DNA of 64,000 nucleotides, taken from NCBI GenBank assembly GCA_902576125.1, contig CACGUF010000001.1, forward strand, positions 286,866-350,865, written 5' to 3'. This DNA comes from an uncultured Alphaproteobacteria bacterium (GTDB taxonomy: Bacteria; Pseudomonadota; Alphaproteobacteria; HIMB59; GCA-002718135). The translations under genes were made by a program, and so were the position numbers. How positions within the stretch are numbered: position 1 is the stretch's first letter; every line of letters begins with the position of its first letter. Shown here in pieces: positions 1 to 10,991 of this stretch. The notes under the pieces are model-generated. The model saw only the letters and a program-made list of their open reading frames with translations, was not told where the DNA came from and did no database searches.

Positions 1-1
1 A

Positions 2-937
2 AGATTAACTCATTCTTTAGAAGTTTCGCAAATTTCTCGCTCTATTTGTAGATTATTAAAATTAAATGAAGATTTAGGTGAGACTGTAGCTTTAGCGCAT
101 GATTTAGGTCACCCACCATTTGGTCACAATGGAGAAAAAGCTCTTAATATTGCTATGAATGATCATGGAGGATTTAATCATAATGATCAAACTCTTCGTG
201 TTATAACACATATTGAAAAAAGACACCCTTATTTTGATGGATTAAATCTTACTTGGGAAAGCTTGGAAGGTATAGTCAAACACAATGGCATTATTATAAA
301 TAAAATTCCTTTTCACACTGGGCTTTATAATAAAACACACAATTTAAAACTAGATAAGCAGCCTTCATTAGAATCTCAGATAGCAGCTATATCTGATGAT
401 GTTGCTTATAATAATCATGATGTAGAAGATGCTATTAGAGCTGGACTACTCTCAATAAGTCAACTTGAAGAAAATGATTTTTTTAGAAATATTATTTTTC
501 AATTAAAAAAAAATTATAAAGGTATAGATGATAAATTACTTATGTTTCAGGTCTTAAGAAATAGTATGTCCTTAATGATTGATGATATTTATCAACAAAC
601 AAATTTAAACATTAAAAAATCAGCAATTTCAACAATAGAAGATATTCAAAATAATGAAAATTTTGTAGTTTCATTTTCTCCATCTATGGAATTAGAGTCT
701 AAAAGTATTAAATCTTTTTTGTTTGATAATGTATATAATCACAAAAACTTAATAAAAAAAAGACAGAATGTTGAAAAAATCATCTCAAAATTATTTAAAT
801 ATTTTTACCAAACTCCTGATAAACTGCCTCTCGATTGGAGAAATATTGATGAGCCAATAGAGAGGATAATTTGTGATTATATATCAGGTATGACAGATAG
901 GTACGCATCAAGATTATTCAGAGGTATATATGAATAA
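2..937 (+). CDS. dgt: Deoxyguanosinetriphosphate triphosphohydrolase-like protein (HD domain), 5' truncated by window edge
   Basis: Open frame extends upstream of the listed ATG to the window edge: RLTHSLEVSQISRSI...ALAHDLGHPPFGHNGEKALN, an HD-domain dGTPase motif. Confidence 0.9.
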   Translation, partial: RLTHSLEVSQISRSICRLLKLNEDLGETVALAHDLGHPPFGHNGEKALNIAMNDHGGFNHNDQTLRVITHIEKRHPYFDGLNLTWESLEGIVKHNGIIINKIPFHTGLYNKTHNLKLDKQPSLESQIAAISDDVAYNNHDVEDAIRAGLLSISQLEENDFFRNIIFQLKKNYKGIDDKLLMFQVLRNSMSLMIDDIYQQTNLNIKKSAISTIEDIQNNENFVVSFSPSMELESKSIKSFLFDNVYNHKNLIKKRQNVEKIISKLFKYFYQTPDKLPLDWRNIDEPIERIICDYISGMTDRYASRLFRGIYE

Positions 938-2669
938 TCACTTAGATTTACTTAATGATTTTTTTAATCAATACGCACTGGATGGTATAAAACATAATAT
1001 TTTTAGTAATTTTGATAGCAATTCTATAAGTATAGATTTTTCATCAAAGTCTCGTCAAGGTGACGTTTCATCTAACTTTTATCTAATTGCAATTAAAAAA
1101 ATTATTAACAAAAATTTTAATTTAAAAGAGAAGTTAATTAGTGAAATTAATAAATTAGACTTTGTAGAAAATTGTGAAATTTCAAAACATGGTTTTATAA
1201 ATATAAATATTGAAAAAAAATTTCTTTTAGAACAGGTTAAATTTTTACTTGATAAAAAAAATAATTACGGAAAATCAAATGTAGGTAAGGGAAAAAAAAT
1301 TAATGTAGAATTTGTATCAGCTAATCCTACAGGACCAATTACCGTCGCCCATATGAGAGGAGCTGTATTGGGTGATGTCATATCCTCTTTACTTACTGAG
1401 TCTGGGTTTGAAGTTACTAGAGAATATTATGTAAATAATGCTGGATCACAAATTAATATTCTTGGTAGTTCTTTATATAAAAGATATTTAGAATTGTATG
1501 GTGAAAAAATAGATCTTAATAAAGATGAATATCCTGGTGAATATTTAATTGAAATTGCAAAGATAATAAAAAATAATGATGGTGAAAAATGGAAAAATTT
1601 TAATACAAATGAAAGGGAAAAATATTTTAAGAGTTTCGCTGTAAATTATTTGATAAAATTTATTAAGAAAGATCTTGAACTTTTGAATATTAATTTTGAT
1701 AAATTTACTTTTGAAACCGATATAGAAAAGAATAATATAATTAATGAGTTATTTAAAATTCTAAACAATAAGCACCTTCTTTATAAAGGAACTCTAGAAA
1801 AACCTAAAGGAGATGATGCTGATGAATGGGAACCAAGAGAACAATTATTATTTAAATCATCTGAAATATTTGACTCTCAGGACAGAGCTCTTCAAAAATC
1901 AAATGGTGAATGGACTTATTTTGCAAACGATGCAGCTTATCATTTAGATAAATTTAAAAGAAATTTTGATAAATTAATTAATATTTGGGGAGCGGACCAT
2001 ATTGGCTATATTCCAAGAATGAAATCAATATTAAAAACTATTTCAAATTCAGATGATTATCTCGAAGTAGTTACTTGTCAAATTGTAAGATTAATCAAAG
2101 ATAATCAGCTTTTAAAAATGTCTAAGAGAGAAGGCAATTTTATTACATTGCAAGAAGTATATGATCAAGTCGGCAAAGATCCTTTAAGATATTTTATGGT
2201 GTCAACTAAAAGTGAAACATCAATGGATTTTAATCTAAATAAAGTAATAGAAAAAAATAAAGATAATCCAGTATTTTACTGCCAATATGCATATGCAAGA
2301 GCTTCATCAGTTATCAATAAAGCAAATAATTTAGGTATTAATATCAATTCATTTAAACAATATAATAAAATTAATAAATTTTTAACAAAAGATGAAATTG
2401 AAATAATACTTAAACTACTTTCATATCCGTATATTTTAAAACAATCTTCAAATCTAAGAGAGCCTCATAGATTGACTAATTATTTAGAAGATATTTCTAC
2501 ATTGTTTCATTCTTTTTGGAATAAAGGCAAAGAAAATGAATCCCTTCGATTTATTGATGAGACAGATAAACTTAAAACTCAATCAAAATTAATTTGGTTA
2601 CATTCAATGAGAACAGTTTTTGAAAATGTTTTTAAAATAATAGGAATTGACTTTCATGAAACTATGTAA
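930..2669 (+). CDS. argS: Arginyl-tRNA synthetase
   Basis: FVSANPTGPITVAHMRGAVLGD (HIGH-like region), LLKMSKREGNFITL (KMSK), C-terminal DALR-type region. Confidence 0.96.
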   Translation: MNNHLDLLNDFFNQYALDGIKHNIFSNFDSNSISIDFSSKSRQGDVSSNFYLIAIKKIINKNFNLKEKLISEINKLDFVENCEISKHGFININIEKKFLLEQVKFLLDKKNNYGKSNVGKGKKINVEFVSANPTGPITVAHMRGAVLGDVISSLLTESGFEVTREYYVNNAGSQINILGSSLYKRYLELYGEKIDLNKDEYPGEYLIEIAKIIKNNDGEKWKNFNTNEREKYFKSFAVNYLIKFIKKDLELLNINFDKFTFETDIEKNNIINELFKILNNKHLLYKGTLEKPKGDDADEWEPREQLLFKSSEIFDSQDRALQKSNGEWTYFANDAAYHLDKFKRNFDKLINIWGADHIGYIPRMKSILKTISNSDDYLEVVTCQIVRLIKDNQLLKMSKREGNFITLQEVYDQVGKDPLRYFMVSTKSETSMDFNLNKVIEKNKDNPVFYCQYAYARASSVINKANNLGININSFKQYNKINKFLTKDEIEIILKLLSYPYILKQSSNLREPHRLTNYLEDISTLFHSFWNKGKENESLRFIDETDKLKTQSKLIWLHSMRTVFENVFKIIGIDFHETM

Positions 2670-3184
2670 TGACTACTAGAAAAATATTTTTTAAAAGTAG
2701 ATTAAAAAGAAAAATTATAATTTTGTCGTTAATGTTATTATTTTTATTAATGTTTTATTTTTTTTTTAACTTAAATAAAAATAATGAATTCATTATTATT
2801 CCTGAAAATAAAGATGTTTTTTATATTATTCCTAAAGATAGAGGAGGTGAGAAAGTTCAAAACCTTGATAAAAAGAGTTTAAATTCAAAATCTGAAATAA
2901 TTCATGATCAAATTAATAAACCTAACAATTCATTGTATGGCATACAATTTTTTACTGATAGTGAATATGAAAACGTCAATAATTATTTGATTAGCATCAC
3001 TAACAATAATGAAAATATATATCAAATAAATGACTTCTATATTTTAGCATTAAGTACAACAATTGGTATTGAGTATTTCTTAATATATAAAAATTTTGAA
3101 AGTAGAAAAGATGCACAAGATTATTGTTCAAATTTTCTAACAAAAATAGATAATTGTTTAATTGTCGATACTACTAAATTTTAA
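2669..3184 (+). CDS. Membrane-anchored SPOR-domain-like protein
   Basis: N-terminal TM helix and C-terminal SPOR-like repeat (YGIQFFTDSEYEN...FLIYKNFESRKDAQDYCSNF); sits between argS and scpA. Confidence 0.65.
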   Translation: MTTRKIFFKSRLKRKIIILSLMLLFLLMFYFFFNLNKNNEFIIIPENKDVFYIIPKDRGGEKVQNLDKKSLNSKSEIIHDQINKPNNSLYGIQFFTDSEYENVNNYLISITNNNENIYQINDFYILALSTTIGIEYFLIYKNFESRKDAQDYCSNFLTKIDNCLIVDTTKF

Positions 3185-3220
3185 ATTAGCCAGAATCATA
3201 TTAAATAACTATAGTAAATT

Positions 3221-3991
3221 ATGCTTAATTTTAATAGTGAATTGGATGATTTAAATTCCTCTAAACAATTTAATATATCAATTAATTCTTATGAGGGACC
3301 AATTGATCTTTTACTGGATTTAGCTAGAAAACAAAAGGTAGACTTGTCAGAAATTTCAATCTTAGAATTAGCTGAGCAATACATTAGTTTTATTAATAAA
3401 TATCAAGATTTACACTTAGAAATCGCGGCAGATTATCTGGTAATGGCTGCTTGGTTAACTTATTTAAAGTCACGACTTTTATTACCAAAAGATGAAAAAA
3501 TAGAAGATCATACCCCTGAAGAATTAGAAGAGGCACTTAAATACCAGCTTCAAAGATTAGAAGCATTTCAGTCAGTTTCAAAAAAATTATATTCAAGACC
3601 TCTTATCGGAAGAGATGTTTTTTATGGAGGTTCATCAGAAGGTGTTAAAGTAAAATACAATATTTCATATTCATCAACTTTTTTTGATCTACTACGCGCC
3701 TATTCTGTTATTATAAAAAAGGGTGAAATTATAAGTCATTTAACAATTGAATATTCTGAATTACATTCTGTGGATGATGCAATAAAAAGATTAAAAAATA
3801 TCTTTGGTGAATTAAATGAGTGGACAAATTTAATAAATTTAATTCCAAAATTAAATAAGAATAAAATTGTAAATAAATCTATTTTATCATCTAATTTTGT
3901 AGCATCTTTAGAATTGGCTAAAAATGGCTTTATTGAAGTAAAACAAAATGAATTATTTGGTAATATATTTGTTAAATTAAAACAATCATGA
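3221..3991 (+). CDS. scpA: Segregation and condensation protein A
   Basis: YEGPIDLLLDLARKQKVDLSEISILELAEQY; followed by scpB with a 4-nt overlap. Confidence 0.92.
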   Translation: MLNFNSELDDLNSSKQFNISINSYEGPIDLLLDLARKQKVDLSEISILELAEQYISFINKYQDLHLEIAADYLVMAAWLTYLKSRLLLPKDEKIEDHTPEELEEALKYQLQRLEAFQSVSKKLYSRPLIGRDVFYGGSSEGVKVKYNISYSSTFFDLLRAYSVIIKKGEIISHLTIEYSELHSVDDAIKRLKNIFGELNEWTNLINLIPKLNKNKIVNKSILSSNFVASLELAKNGFIEVKQNELFGNIFVKLKQS

Positions 3992-4623
3992 GTAATAATA
4001 GAGATACAAAGATACTTGAGGCAATGTTATTTGCTTCAGGATCACCTATTTTAGAAGAAGATTTAAAAGAAAAAATGATAAATAAAAAAGAATTTAAGAG
4101 AGAAATTGAAGGTCTTAGAGAATTCTATCAAAATAGAGGCATTAATCTAATTAAAACTGGTAATAAATGGTCTTTTCAAACATCTGAGTCTATTAAAGAT
4201 GATCTTACAATTTTTAAAACTCAAAAAAGAAAGTTATCTAGAGCTGCAATAGAAACACTATCAATCATTGCCTATCAACAACCTATTACTAGATCTGAAA
4301 TTGAAAATATTAGAGGAGTTCAAATGGGCAGAGGGTCAATTGATCATCTTATGGAAATTGGCTGGATTAAACCTTCAGGGAGAAAAAATATACCTGGTAA
4401 ACCCGTTCTATGGATAACTACAGATCTTTTTATGGAACATTTTGGTATTGAAAATATGTCAGATTTGCCAAATAAGGATGAACTAAAAGCAAGCGGTTTT
4501 CTTGAGAAAAGATCAGCTATTGCTACAATTACTGATGTTGCTGGTAAAAACGAGTTAGTTGAATTACAAGATATTGAAGAAGAAGAAACGTTAGATGATT
4601 TTATATCCAATGAAAACTCTTAA
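3988..4623 (+). CDS. scpB: Segregation and condensation protein B
   Basis: LSRAAIETLSIIAYQQPITRSEIENIRGV is a typical ScpB signature. Confidence 0.93.
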   Translation: MSNNRDTKILEAMLFASGSPILEEDLKEKMINKKEFKREIEGLREFYQNRGINLIKTGNKWSFQTSESIKDDLTIFKTQKRKLSRAAIETLSIIAYQQPITRSEIENIRGVQMGRGSIDHLMEIGWIKPSGRKNIPGKPVLWITTDLFMEHFGIENMSDLPNKDELKASGFLEKRSAIATITDVAGKNELVELQDIEEEETLDDFISNENS

Positions 4624-4716
4624 AAAAACATAAAATTTTCATAAATTTAAATTTTTTATCTCATTTATTTTTATTCTGTTATAGGTTAATAGCGACTAAA
4701 AAAAGGGAGATAATTT

Positions 4717-4902
4717 ATGACACCGAGCATTTGGCAATTATTAATAGTTTTAGTTATTGTGTTATTATTATTTGGAAGAGGTAAAATACCTCAGCTTATG
4801 GGCGATATGGCAAAAGGAATTAAATCGTTTAAAAAAGGCATGAGCGATGAAGATAAAAAAGAAGATAAAAATATAGAGAATAATCCAGATAACGAAAAGT
4901 AA
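4717..4902 (+). CDS. tatA: Sec-independent translocase TatA
   Basis: Short N-terminal TM helix, [27 protein letters not shown]. Confidence 0.93.
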   Translation: MTPSIWQLLIVLVIVLLLFGRGKIPQLMGDMAKGIKSFKKGMSDEDKKEDKNIENNPDNEK

Positions 4903-4904
4903 CT

Positions 4905-5324
4905 ATGCTTACTTTTGGCTGGGGTGAAATTCTTTTGGTTTTGGTTATTGTTATTATAGTTGTGGGACCAAAAGATTTACCTAAACTTATTAAACAATTA
5001 TCTTCATTTACTAAATCAATTAAAAAATTATCTAGAGAATTTAAATCTTCTTTAAATGAAATTGCTGATCATGAAGATTTTAAAGATGTTAAGTCATCTC
5101 TAAATGAAGTAAACAAAATAAAAGATGATTTAGATTTAAAAGGTAAATTTAAATCTGAAATTAAATCAATAAAAGAAACGACTAATATAATTGAAAAAGA
5201 AGTTAATGATCTAAAAAATTTAGAAAATGAAGTTAATTCAACAAAGGAAAAATCTACTTTAGTTGAAAAAGATGTTCGTGATAAAAATAAAAATAAGACT
5301 CAAGATGAGGCTGATTTAATTTAG
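4905..5324 (+). CDS. tatB: Sec-independent translocase TatB
   Basis: FGWGEILLVLVIVIIVVGPKDLPKLIKQL; between tatA and tatC. Confidence 0.92.
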   Translation: MLTFGWGEILLVLVIVIIVVGPKDLPKLIKQLSSFTKSIKKLSREFKSSLNEIADHEDFKDVKSSLNEVNKIKDDLDLKGKFKSEIKSIKETTNIIEKEVNDLKNLENEVNSTKEKSTLVEKDVRDKNKNKTQDEADLI

Positions 5325-5332
5325 TAAAAATT

Positions 5333-6088
5333 ATGAGTAAAGAAGAATTTAAAGAAATGTCATTAATTGATCATCTTACAGAATTACGAAAAAGACTGTT
5401 ATGGAGTTTTATTTATATAATTATTATTTTTATAATTTGTTTTTATTTTGCAAGTGATTTATTTTATTTTTTAGCCAAACCTCTAGTAAACTTATTACAA
5501 GTGGATAAAGGACAAGGATTTATTTATACTGCCTTACAAGAAGCATTTTTCACAGAATTAAAAATTGCTTTCTTTTTTGCTTTATTTTTTGCCTTTCCAT
5601 TAATAGCTATTCAAATTTGGAAATTTATTGCTCCTGGACTTTATAGACATGAAAAAAATGCTTTTTTGCCCTTTTTAATTGCAACTCCTATATTATTCTT
5701 TGCTGGTGGGGCGATGGTATATTATTTAATAGCTCCTCTAGCTTGGAATTTCTTTCTTTCTTATCAAAATATGAGTAGCTCAGGTGTTCCTATAAGATTA
5801 GAAGCAAAAATGGGCGAGTATCTCGCTTTAATGATGAGATTTATTTTTGCTTTTGGTTTAGCATTTCAACTACCTGTTGTTTTGGGATTAATGGCAAAAG
5901 TAGGGATTGTAAATTACACTTCATTAAAAAAATTCAGAAAATATGCTATTGTAATTGCTTTTTTATCAGCTGCGTTTCTCACACCACCAGATCCTTTCAG
6001 TCAAATTAGTTTAGCTTTACCAATAATATTACTCTATGAAATTTCTATTTATATTGCTAAAATTATACAGAAAAACAAAAAAGATTAA
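5333..6088 (+). CDS. tatC: Sec-independent translocase TatC
   Basis: SLIDHLTELRKRLLWS and six TM segments; LTPPDPFSQ. Confidence 0.96.
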   Translation: MSKEEFKEMSLIDHLTELRKRLLWSFIYIIIIFIICFYFASDLFYFLAKPLVNLLQVDKGQGFIYTALQEAFFTELKIAFFFALFFAFPLIAIQIWKFIAPGLYRHEKNAFLPFLIATPILFFAGGAMVYYLIAPLAWNFFLSYQNMSSSGVPIRLEAKMGEYLALMMRFIFAFGLAFQLPVVLGLMAKVGIVNYTSLKKFRKYAIVIAFLSAAFLTPPDPFSQISLALPIILLYEISIYIAKIIQKNKKD

Positions 6089-6090
6089 TA

Positions 6091-7353
6091 ATGCATAATA
6101 TTAATTATATTAGATCAAATCCTGTTGAATTTGATAATTTTATGAAAACTCGTGGTGAGAGACCTATAGCCCAAAAAATTATTGAAATTGATAAAGAAAA
6201 AAGAGAAACTCAGACAGTTTTACAAAACTTATTAGCAGAAAGAAATCAAATATCTAAAACTATTGGAATATTAAAGAGTGAAAAAAAAGATGCTACAAAG
6301 GAAATGGCAAAAGTAGATGATTTAAAAAATAAGTTAAATACTCTTAAAGAATTAGAAACATTAAAAGATGACGAATTAAAAGCAATATTAAGCAGATTAC
6401 CCAATATTCCAGACTCTACAACCCCCATAGGTTCAAACGAAGAAGAGAATGTATTTTATAGAGATTGGGGTTCTAAACCATCCTTTAACTTTGATCCTAA
6501 ATTTCATTTTGAAATTGGAGAAAATTCTAATTTAATGAATTTTGAAACTGCCACAAAATTATCTGGCCCAAGGTTTGTTGTATTAAAAGGTCAATTATCT
6601 AAACTAGAAAGAGCTATTGCAAATTTTATGTTAGATAAACATACTTCTTCTAACGGTTATGTAGAAATGCATGTACCTTATCTCGTCAAAGCAGAAACTT
6701 TATATGGAACAGGGCAATTGCCAAAATTTGGTGAGGATTTATTTACTGCAGGAGATGATCATTGGTTAATACCTACTGCTGAAGTTCCCCTTACTTCTTT
6801 ATGTAGTAATCAAATCTTAAATATAAATCAACTTCCGATAAGAGTAACATCTTATACGCCATGTTTCAGATCTGAGGCAGGAGCTGCTGGAAAAGATACT
6901 AGAGGAATGTTGAGACAGCATCAATTTACTAAAGTTGAATTAGTCTCTTTAGTTGAGCCTGAACAATCAAATAATGAATTAGAGAGAATGCTTAATTGCG
7001 CTGAAGGTATTCTGAAAGATTTAAATCTTCATTACCGTGTCATGACTTTATGTACTGGAGATATGGGTTTTGGTGCAAAAAAAACATATGATATTGAAGT
7101 TTGGCTACCTGGTGAAGGCAAGTATAGAGAAATATCAAGTTGTTCTAATTGTGGTGATTTTCAAGCTAGAAGGATGAATACTAGATACAAAAGCAACGAC
7201 AAAAACATTCATGTTCACACCTTAAATGGCTCAGGTTTGGCAGTTGGAAGAACATTAATAGCAATATTAGAAAATTACCAAACTTTAGATGGTAATGTTG
7301 AAATTCCAGAAGTTCTTAAAAAATATTTTGATAATCAAAATACTTTATTTTAG
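6091..7353 (+). CDS. serS: Seryl-tRNA synthetase
   Basis: Coiled-coil N-terminus and class II motifs (TSYTPCFRSEAGAAGKDTRGMLRQHQFTKVE). Confidence 0.96.
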   Translation: MHNINYIRSNPVEFDNFMKTRGERPIAQKIIEIDKEKRETQTVLQNLLAERNQISKTIGILKSEKKDATKEMAKVDDLKNKLNTLKELETLKDDELKAILSRLPNIPDSTTPIGSNEEENVFYRDWGSKPSFNFDPKFHFEIGENSNLMNFETATKLSGPRFVVLKGQLSKLERAIANFMLDKHTSSNGYVEMHVPYLVKAETLYGTGQLPKFGEDLFTAGDDHWLIPTAEVPLTSLCSNQILNINQLPIRVTSYTPCFRSEAGAAGKDTRGMLRQHQFTKVELVSLVEPEQSNNELERMLNCAEGILKDLNLHYRVMTLCTGDMGFGAKKTYDIEVWLPGEGKYREISSCSNCGDFQARRMNTRYKSNDKNIHVHTLNGSGLAVGRTLIAILENYQTLDGNVEIPEVLKKYFDNQNTLF

Positions 7354-7979
7354 TGCTAGATGTTAAGAAAATAAGATTGATTTTAGAATTAAGAGAGTCA
7401 GGGATTGCTGATTCTAATATTTTATCGGCTTTAGAAAAAATACCTCGAGAAAAATTTATTCCAGAGAATTTTAGAAATCAAGCTTATGATAATATAGCTC
7501 TTCCAATTGGTGATAATCAAACAATTAGTCAGCCATTTGTGGTAGCAAAAATGACTCAATTATTGGAAGTAAACTCAAAGCATAAGATATTAGAGATAGG
7601 AACAGGAAGTGGTTATCAAAGTGCTGTTCTTTCAAAATTAGTAAGAAGAGTTTATACTATAGAGAGAATAAAAAGTTTATTAATCAAAGCTGAAAACGTT
7701 TTTAAAGAACTTAAAATTTCAAATATTGTACCTAAACATGCAGACGGTAATCTTGGTTGGAAAGAGCAAATACCATTTGATAGAATAATTATTACTGCTG
7801 CTACACCATTTTTATCGAAAGAAATAGAGTCACAGATTCATGAGGGCGGTATTATTGTTTCTCCAATGATTAAAAAAAATAAACAAGTTATTGTGAAATA
7901 CAAAAAAACAAATAATGTTTTAAAATCTGAAATTTATGACGATGTTCTTTTTGTTCCAAATTTATCAGGCACAGAATAA
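7353..7979 (+). CDS. pcm: Protein-L-isoaspartate O-methyltransferase family (GTG start overlapping serS stop)
   Basis: PREKFIPENFRNQAYDNIALPIGDNQTISQPFVVAKM and LEIGTGSGYQSAVLSKL. Confidence 0.93.
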   Translation: MLDVKKIRLILELRESGIADSNILSALEKIPREKFIPENFRNQAYDNIALPIGDNQTISQPFVVAKMTQLLEVNSKHKILEIGTGSGYQSAVLSKLVRRVYTIERIKSLLIKAENVFKELKISNIVPKHADGNLGWKEQIPFDRIIITAATPFLSKEIESQIHEGGIIVSPMIKKNKQVIVKYKKTNNVLKSEIYDDVLFVPNLSGTE

Positions 7980-7980
7980 A

Positions 7981-9345
7981 TTATAATTTTATTATACTTT
8001 TAAATTTTTTATTACAAAAATAATAATATGATAAACCGATTGTCCAATGCATAGCTACCATTGAATAAAATAATAAATTGTAATTTTCTCCAAATTGATA
8101 GAAGATTAGAGATATAATTATAAAAGGCATTATGACAAATCTCATTATTGCCATATACATTACGATTATTGCTCTTTTTAAACCTTGAAAAGTAGCATTA
8201 CCAATAAAAAAAAATGGGAATGCTGGAAACATTAGAGCTGAAATTTTCAGGTAGTCAGAACCAAATTTTATAACGAATTCATTATCAGTAAATAAATTCA
8301 TAGCTATTTCTGATGTAACAAAAATAATTATCCCTAAAATACTTAACATTATTACCCCTATAAATAATCCTTTTTTGTATGTTTCAAAAACCCTTGAAAA
8401 TTGTTTAGCTCCAAAATTCTGACCAACTATAGATACGGTTGCTGTACTTAATCCTAGCAATGGAAGAAAAAATAATTGCTCATATCTTCCTGCAGAAGTA
8501 TAACCTGCAATCGCCTCAACTCCGAAAATACCTACAAAATAAATCAATATATACGAACCGATGGCAATCATCATCATACCAATAGAAGCAGGTATACCCT
8601 GAGATAAAATATTTTTTATAATAAGAAAATTTGGAATAATTGAAAATTTTACATACTTATATACTTGAGTTTTTGTTAATTTTATAAAAAGATAAAATAT
8701 ACCTACAAATTGAGAGATAATAGTTGCATATGCTATACCTTCAATACCTAAAGGAGAAAATAATTGAAAATTAAAAAACTTACCTGAAATTAGTATTGGG
8801 TTTAAAACTATGTTTAAAAAAAAACTAAAAATTAAGACATTTCTGTAGCTCTTAGTATCTCCTTGAGCACTTAAAGATGAATTTATTGACATCAGAATGA
8901 AAATAAAAACTGAACCAAAGAAAATTATATTTATATATTTTAATGATAATTGGAGTGTTACTAAATCATTATTTATAAACTTGATTAACGATGAGCTAAA
9001 ATTAATTCCTAAAATAGTGATTATTATTGCTACTAATATTGATAAAATAAAGGATTGTGTAAAAATTTTGCCAGAAATTTCTAAATTATTTTCACCAATA
9101 CTATTTGCAATTAAGGAAGTAGTGCCAATACTTAATCCAACGCCTAAAGCTATAATTATAAAATAAATTGGAAATATCTGACCAATTGCGGCTAATGCTT
9201 CATCTGAAATAAAATTTCCAGCAAAAATTGAATCAACAACTGAGTATAAATTTTGAAATATTGTTCCAATAGAAGAGGGTATAGCTATTTTAACAAATAA
9301 TGAGTAAATACTGTCGTCCTTTAAATTAATAGGTTGACTGGGCAT
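7981..9345 (-). CDS. MATE family efflux transporter
   Basis: 454 aa, ~12 TM; FVKIAIPSSIGTIFQNLYSVVDSIFAGNF and GQNFGAKQFSRVFETYKKGL. Confidence 0.88.
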   Translation of the reverse strand: MPSQPINLKDDSIYSLFVKIAIPSSIGTIFQNLYSVVDSIFAGNFISDEALAAIGQIFPIYFIIIALGVGLSIGTTSLIANSIGENNLEISGKIFTQSFILSILVAIIITILGINFSSSLIKFINNDLVTLQLSLKYINIIFFGSVFIFILMSINSSLSAQGDTKSYRNVLIFSFFLNIVLNPILISGKFFNFQLFSPLGIEGIAYATIISQFVGIFYLFIKLTKTQVYKYVKFSIIPNFLIIKNILSQGIPASIGMMMIAIGSYILIYFVGIFGVEAIAGYTSAGRYEQLFFLPLLGLSTATVSIVGQNFGAKQFSRVFETYKKGLFIGVIMLSILGIIIFVTSEIAMNLFTDNEFVIKFGSDYLKISALMFPAFPFFFIGNATFQGLKRAIIVMYMAIMRFVIMPFIIISLIFYQFGENYNLLFYSMVAMHWTIGLSYYYFCNKKFKSIIKL

Positions 9346-10179
9346 TTATACTCTCTGAATTTTTGGCTTAATTATACAATCATCATCTTTTAATGTGTAA
9401 TATAATTCTTTAACGCAATTTTTCATGTTTTGAATTAGAAAATCAGATCCATCAAAAAGTAAAATACCAGATCCCTTCATACCAATTTCATCGTTATATT
9501 TTTTTAATGGTAATTCAATTCTAGTAATTCTATTTGATCCTAACTTTCTTATACTTTCTATAAATAGATCATTTTTTTCAACATTCAAAACAGGATACCA
9601 AATAATTGCTGTTAAATTATTAAATCTTTCATCCAATATTTTTATTGTATTTATAACTTTATTAAAATCCTCTTTAATCTCATAAGAAGGATCAATTAAT
9701 ACAAGAGTTTTATTTTTTTTATTAATTTTATTGTTTAGAAATTCAAATCCATCTTGGTTGTGTAATTTTGAGTTAATGTGTTTTGATAAATTTTTTCTTA
9801 ATAATTTAAATTCATTATTGTGTAGTTCATAAAATGATAATTTATCTAATTTGTCAGTTAAATTACACATAATTAATGGAGATCCGGGATAAAATATTAA
9901 TTTTTTTGAATTATTTATATTTTTTAAAACTTTTATATAAAAATTTATAGAATGACTCTCAAATTTATTATTTTCTAATTTAGAAATACCTTGCTTATAT
10001 TCCCTATTTTTAGACATGTATTCACTATTAAAATTATATAATCCGCTACCTGAGTGAGTATCGATGTAAGTAATTGAATTATGATGTTTTTTTAGACTTT
10101 TATATGCTTGTATAAGGCAAATATGTTTCAATACATCTGCTTCATTTCCTGCATGAAATCCATGTTTATAGCTTAACAT
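9346..10179 (-). CDS. rlmJ: 23S rRNA (adenine2030-N6)-methyltransferase
   Basis: MLSYKHGFHAGNEADVLKHICL N-terminus; LVLIDPSYEIKEDF (DPPY-like). Confidence 0.9.
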   Translation of the reverse strand: MLSYKHGFHAGNEADVLKHICLIQAYKSLKKHHNSITYIDTHSGSGLYNFNSEYMSKNREYKQGISKLENNKFESHSINFYIKVLKNINNSKKLIFYPGSPLIMCNLTDKLDKLSFYELHNNEFKLLRKNLSKHINSKLHNQDGFEFLNNKINKKNKTLVLIDPSYEIKEDFNKVINTIKILDERFNNLTAIIWYPVLNVEKNDLFIESIRKLGSNRITRIELPLKKYNDEIGMKGSGILLFDGSDFLIQNMKNCVKELYYTLKDDDCIIKPKIQRV

Positions 10180-10326
10180 TCTTTTTATCTTTTATAATAT
10201 TACTTGCAATTACTAGAATTATTGTTACTTACATCATTAATTAATTACCGACGAGATTTATAGTTATATTTATTTTTTAAAATACAAATCTTAAAAACCC
10301 CATACATTTTAACAAAAGGAGACTAC

Positions 10327-10533
10327 ATGGCTACAGGTAAAATTAAATGGTTTAATCCAACCAAAGGTTACGGATTTATTGAAAACGATGCAGGTGGAAA
10401 GGATGTGTTTTTGCACATTTCTGCTCTAGAAGAAGCTGGTATTGACCAGTTACAAGAAGGTGAAGCTGTTTCATTTGAAATAGGTGAAAACAGAGGTAAA
10501 GAAAACGCTATTAACGTAAAAAAAGTATCATAA
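10327..10533 (+). CDS. cspA: Cold-shock domain protein
   Basis: GKIKWFNPTKGYGFIENDAGGKDVFLHISAL; preceded by AAAGGAG. Confidence 0.95.
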   Translation: MATGKIKWFNPTKGYGFIENDAGGKDVFLHISALEEAGIDQLQEGEAVSFEIGENRGKENAINVKKVS

Positions 10534-10536
10534 TAT

Positions 10537-10758
10537 TTGATTAAGTTTTTAGAATGGGCTGGTGTAATAACAGCCATTTTGTACTCTTTATTTGTTGCGC
10601 TAAACATAGGTTTAGAATTTCTAGGCTTTAGCTTATTATTAATTTCAGCTCTTTTAATTGGTATTTGGGCTTATAAATTAAATTATAAAGGCATTTTATT
10701 ATTACAAGTTTTCTATGCAAGTGCTGGAATTATAGGAATGTATAGATGGTTTGGATAA
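10537..10758 (+). CDS. Small two-TM membrane protein (CBU_0592-like, tentative), TTG start
   Basis: 73 aa, hydrophobic, compact operon position; ILYSLFVALNIGLEFLGFSLLLISALLIGIWAYKL. Confidence 0.55.
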   Translation: MIKFLEWAGVITAILYSLFVALNIGLEFLGFSLLLISALLIGIWAYKLNYKGILLLQVFYASAGIIGMYRWFG

Positions 10759-10991
10759 AATTAATTGTAATTTTTATTATATATACCTTTCCAGTTAAAT
10801 CCTTAGATTTGACAAATGAAGAAATAAATTATTTTAAAATTATTGATTTAAACAATGATGGTTTTGTTTCAATTGAAGAAATTACTCAATCAACAGGTAT
10901 TATTTTTCAATTAATTGATATTAATAATGATAAATTAATTTCTCTTTCAGAATTAGAGGAGTTAAAAAAAATAATTGAAATTTTAAAATGA
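10746..10991 (+). CDS. Secreted or membrane-anchored EF-hand protein
   Basis: Two EF-hand loops: DLNNDGFVSIEE and DINNDKLISLSE; hydrophobic N-terminus. Confidence 0.7.
   Translation: MVWIKLIVIFIIYTFPVKSLDLTNEEINYFKIIDLNNDGFVSIEEITQSTGIIFQLIDINNDKLISLSELEELKKIIEILK

Noticed and set aside
4344-4610. Minus-strand 88-aa ORF
   Set aside because: Antisense to scpB; serine-rich composition typical of a shadow ORF.
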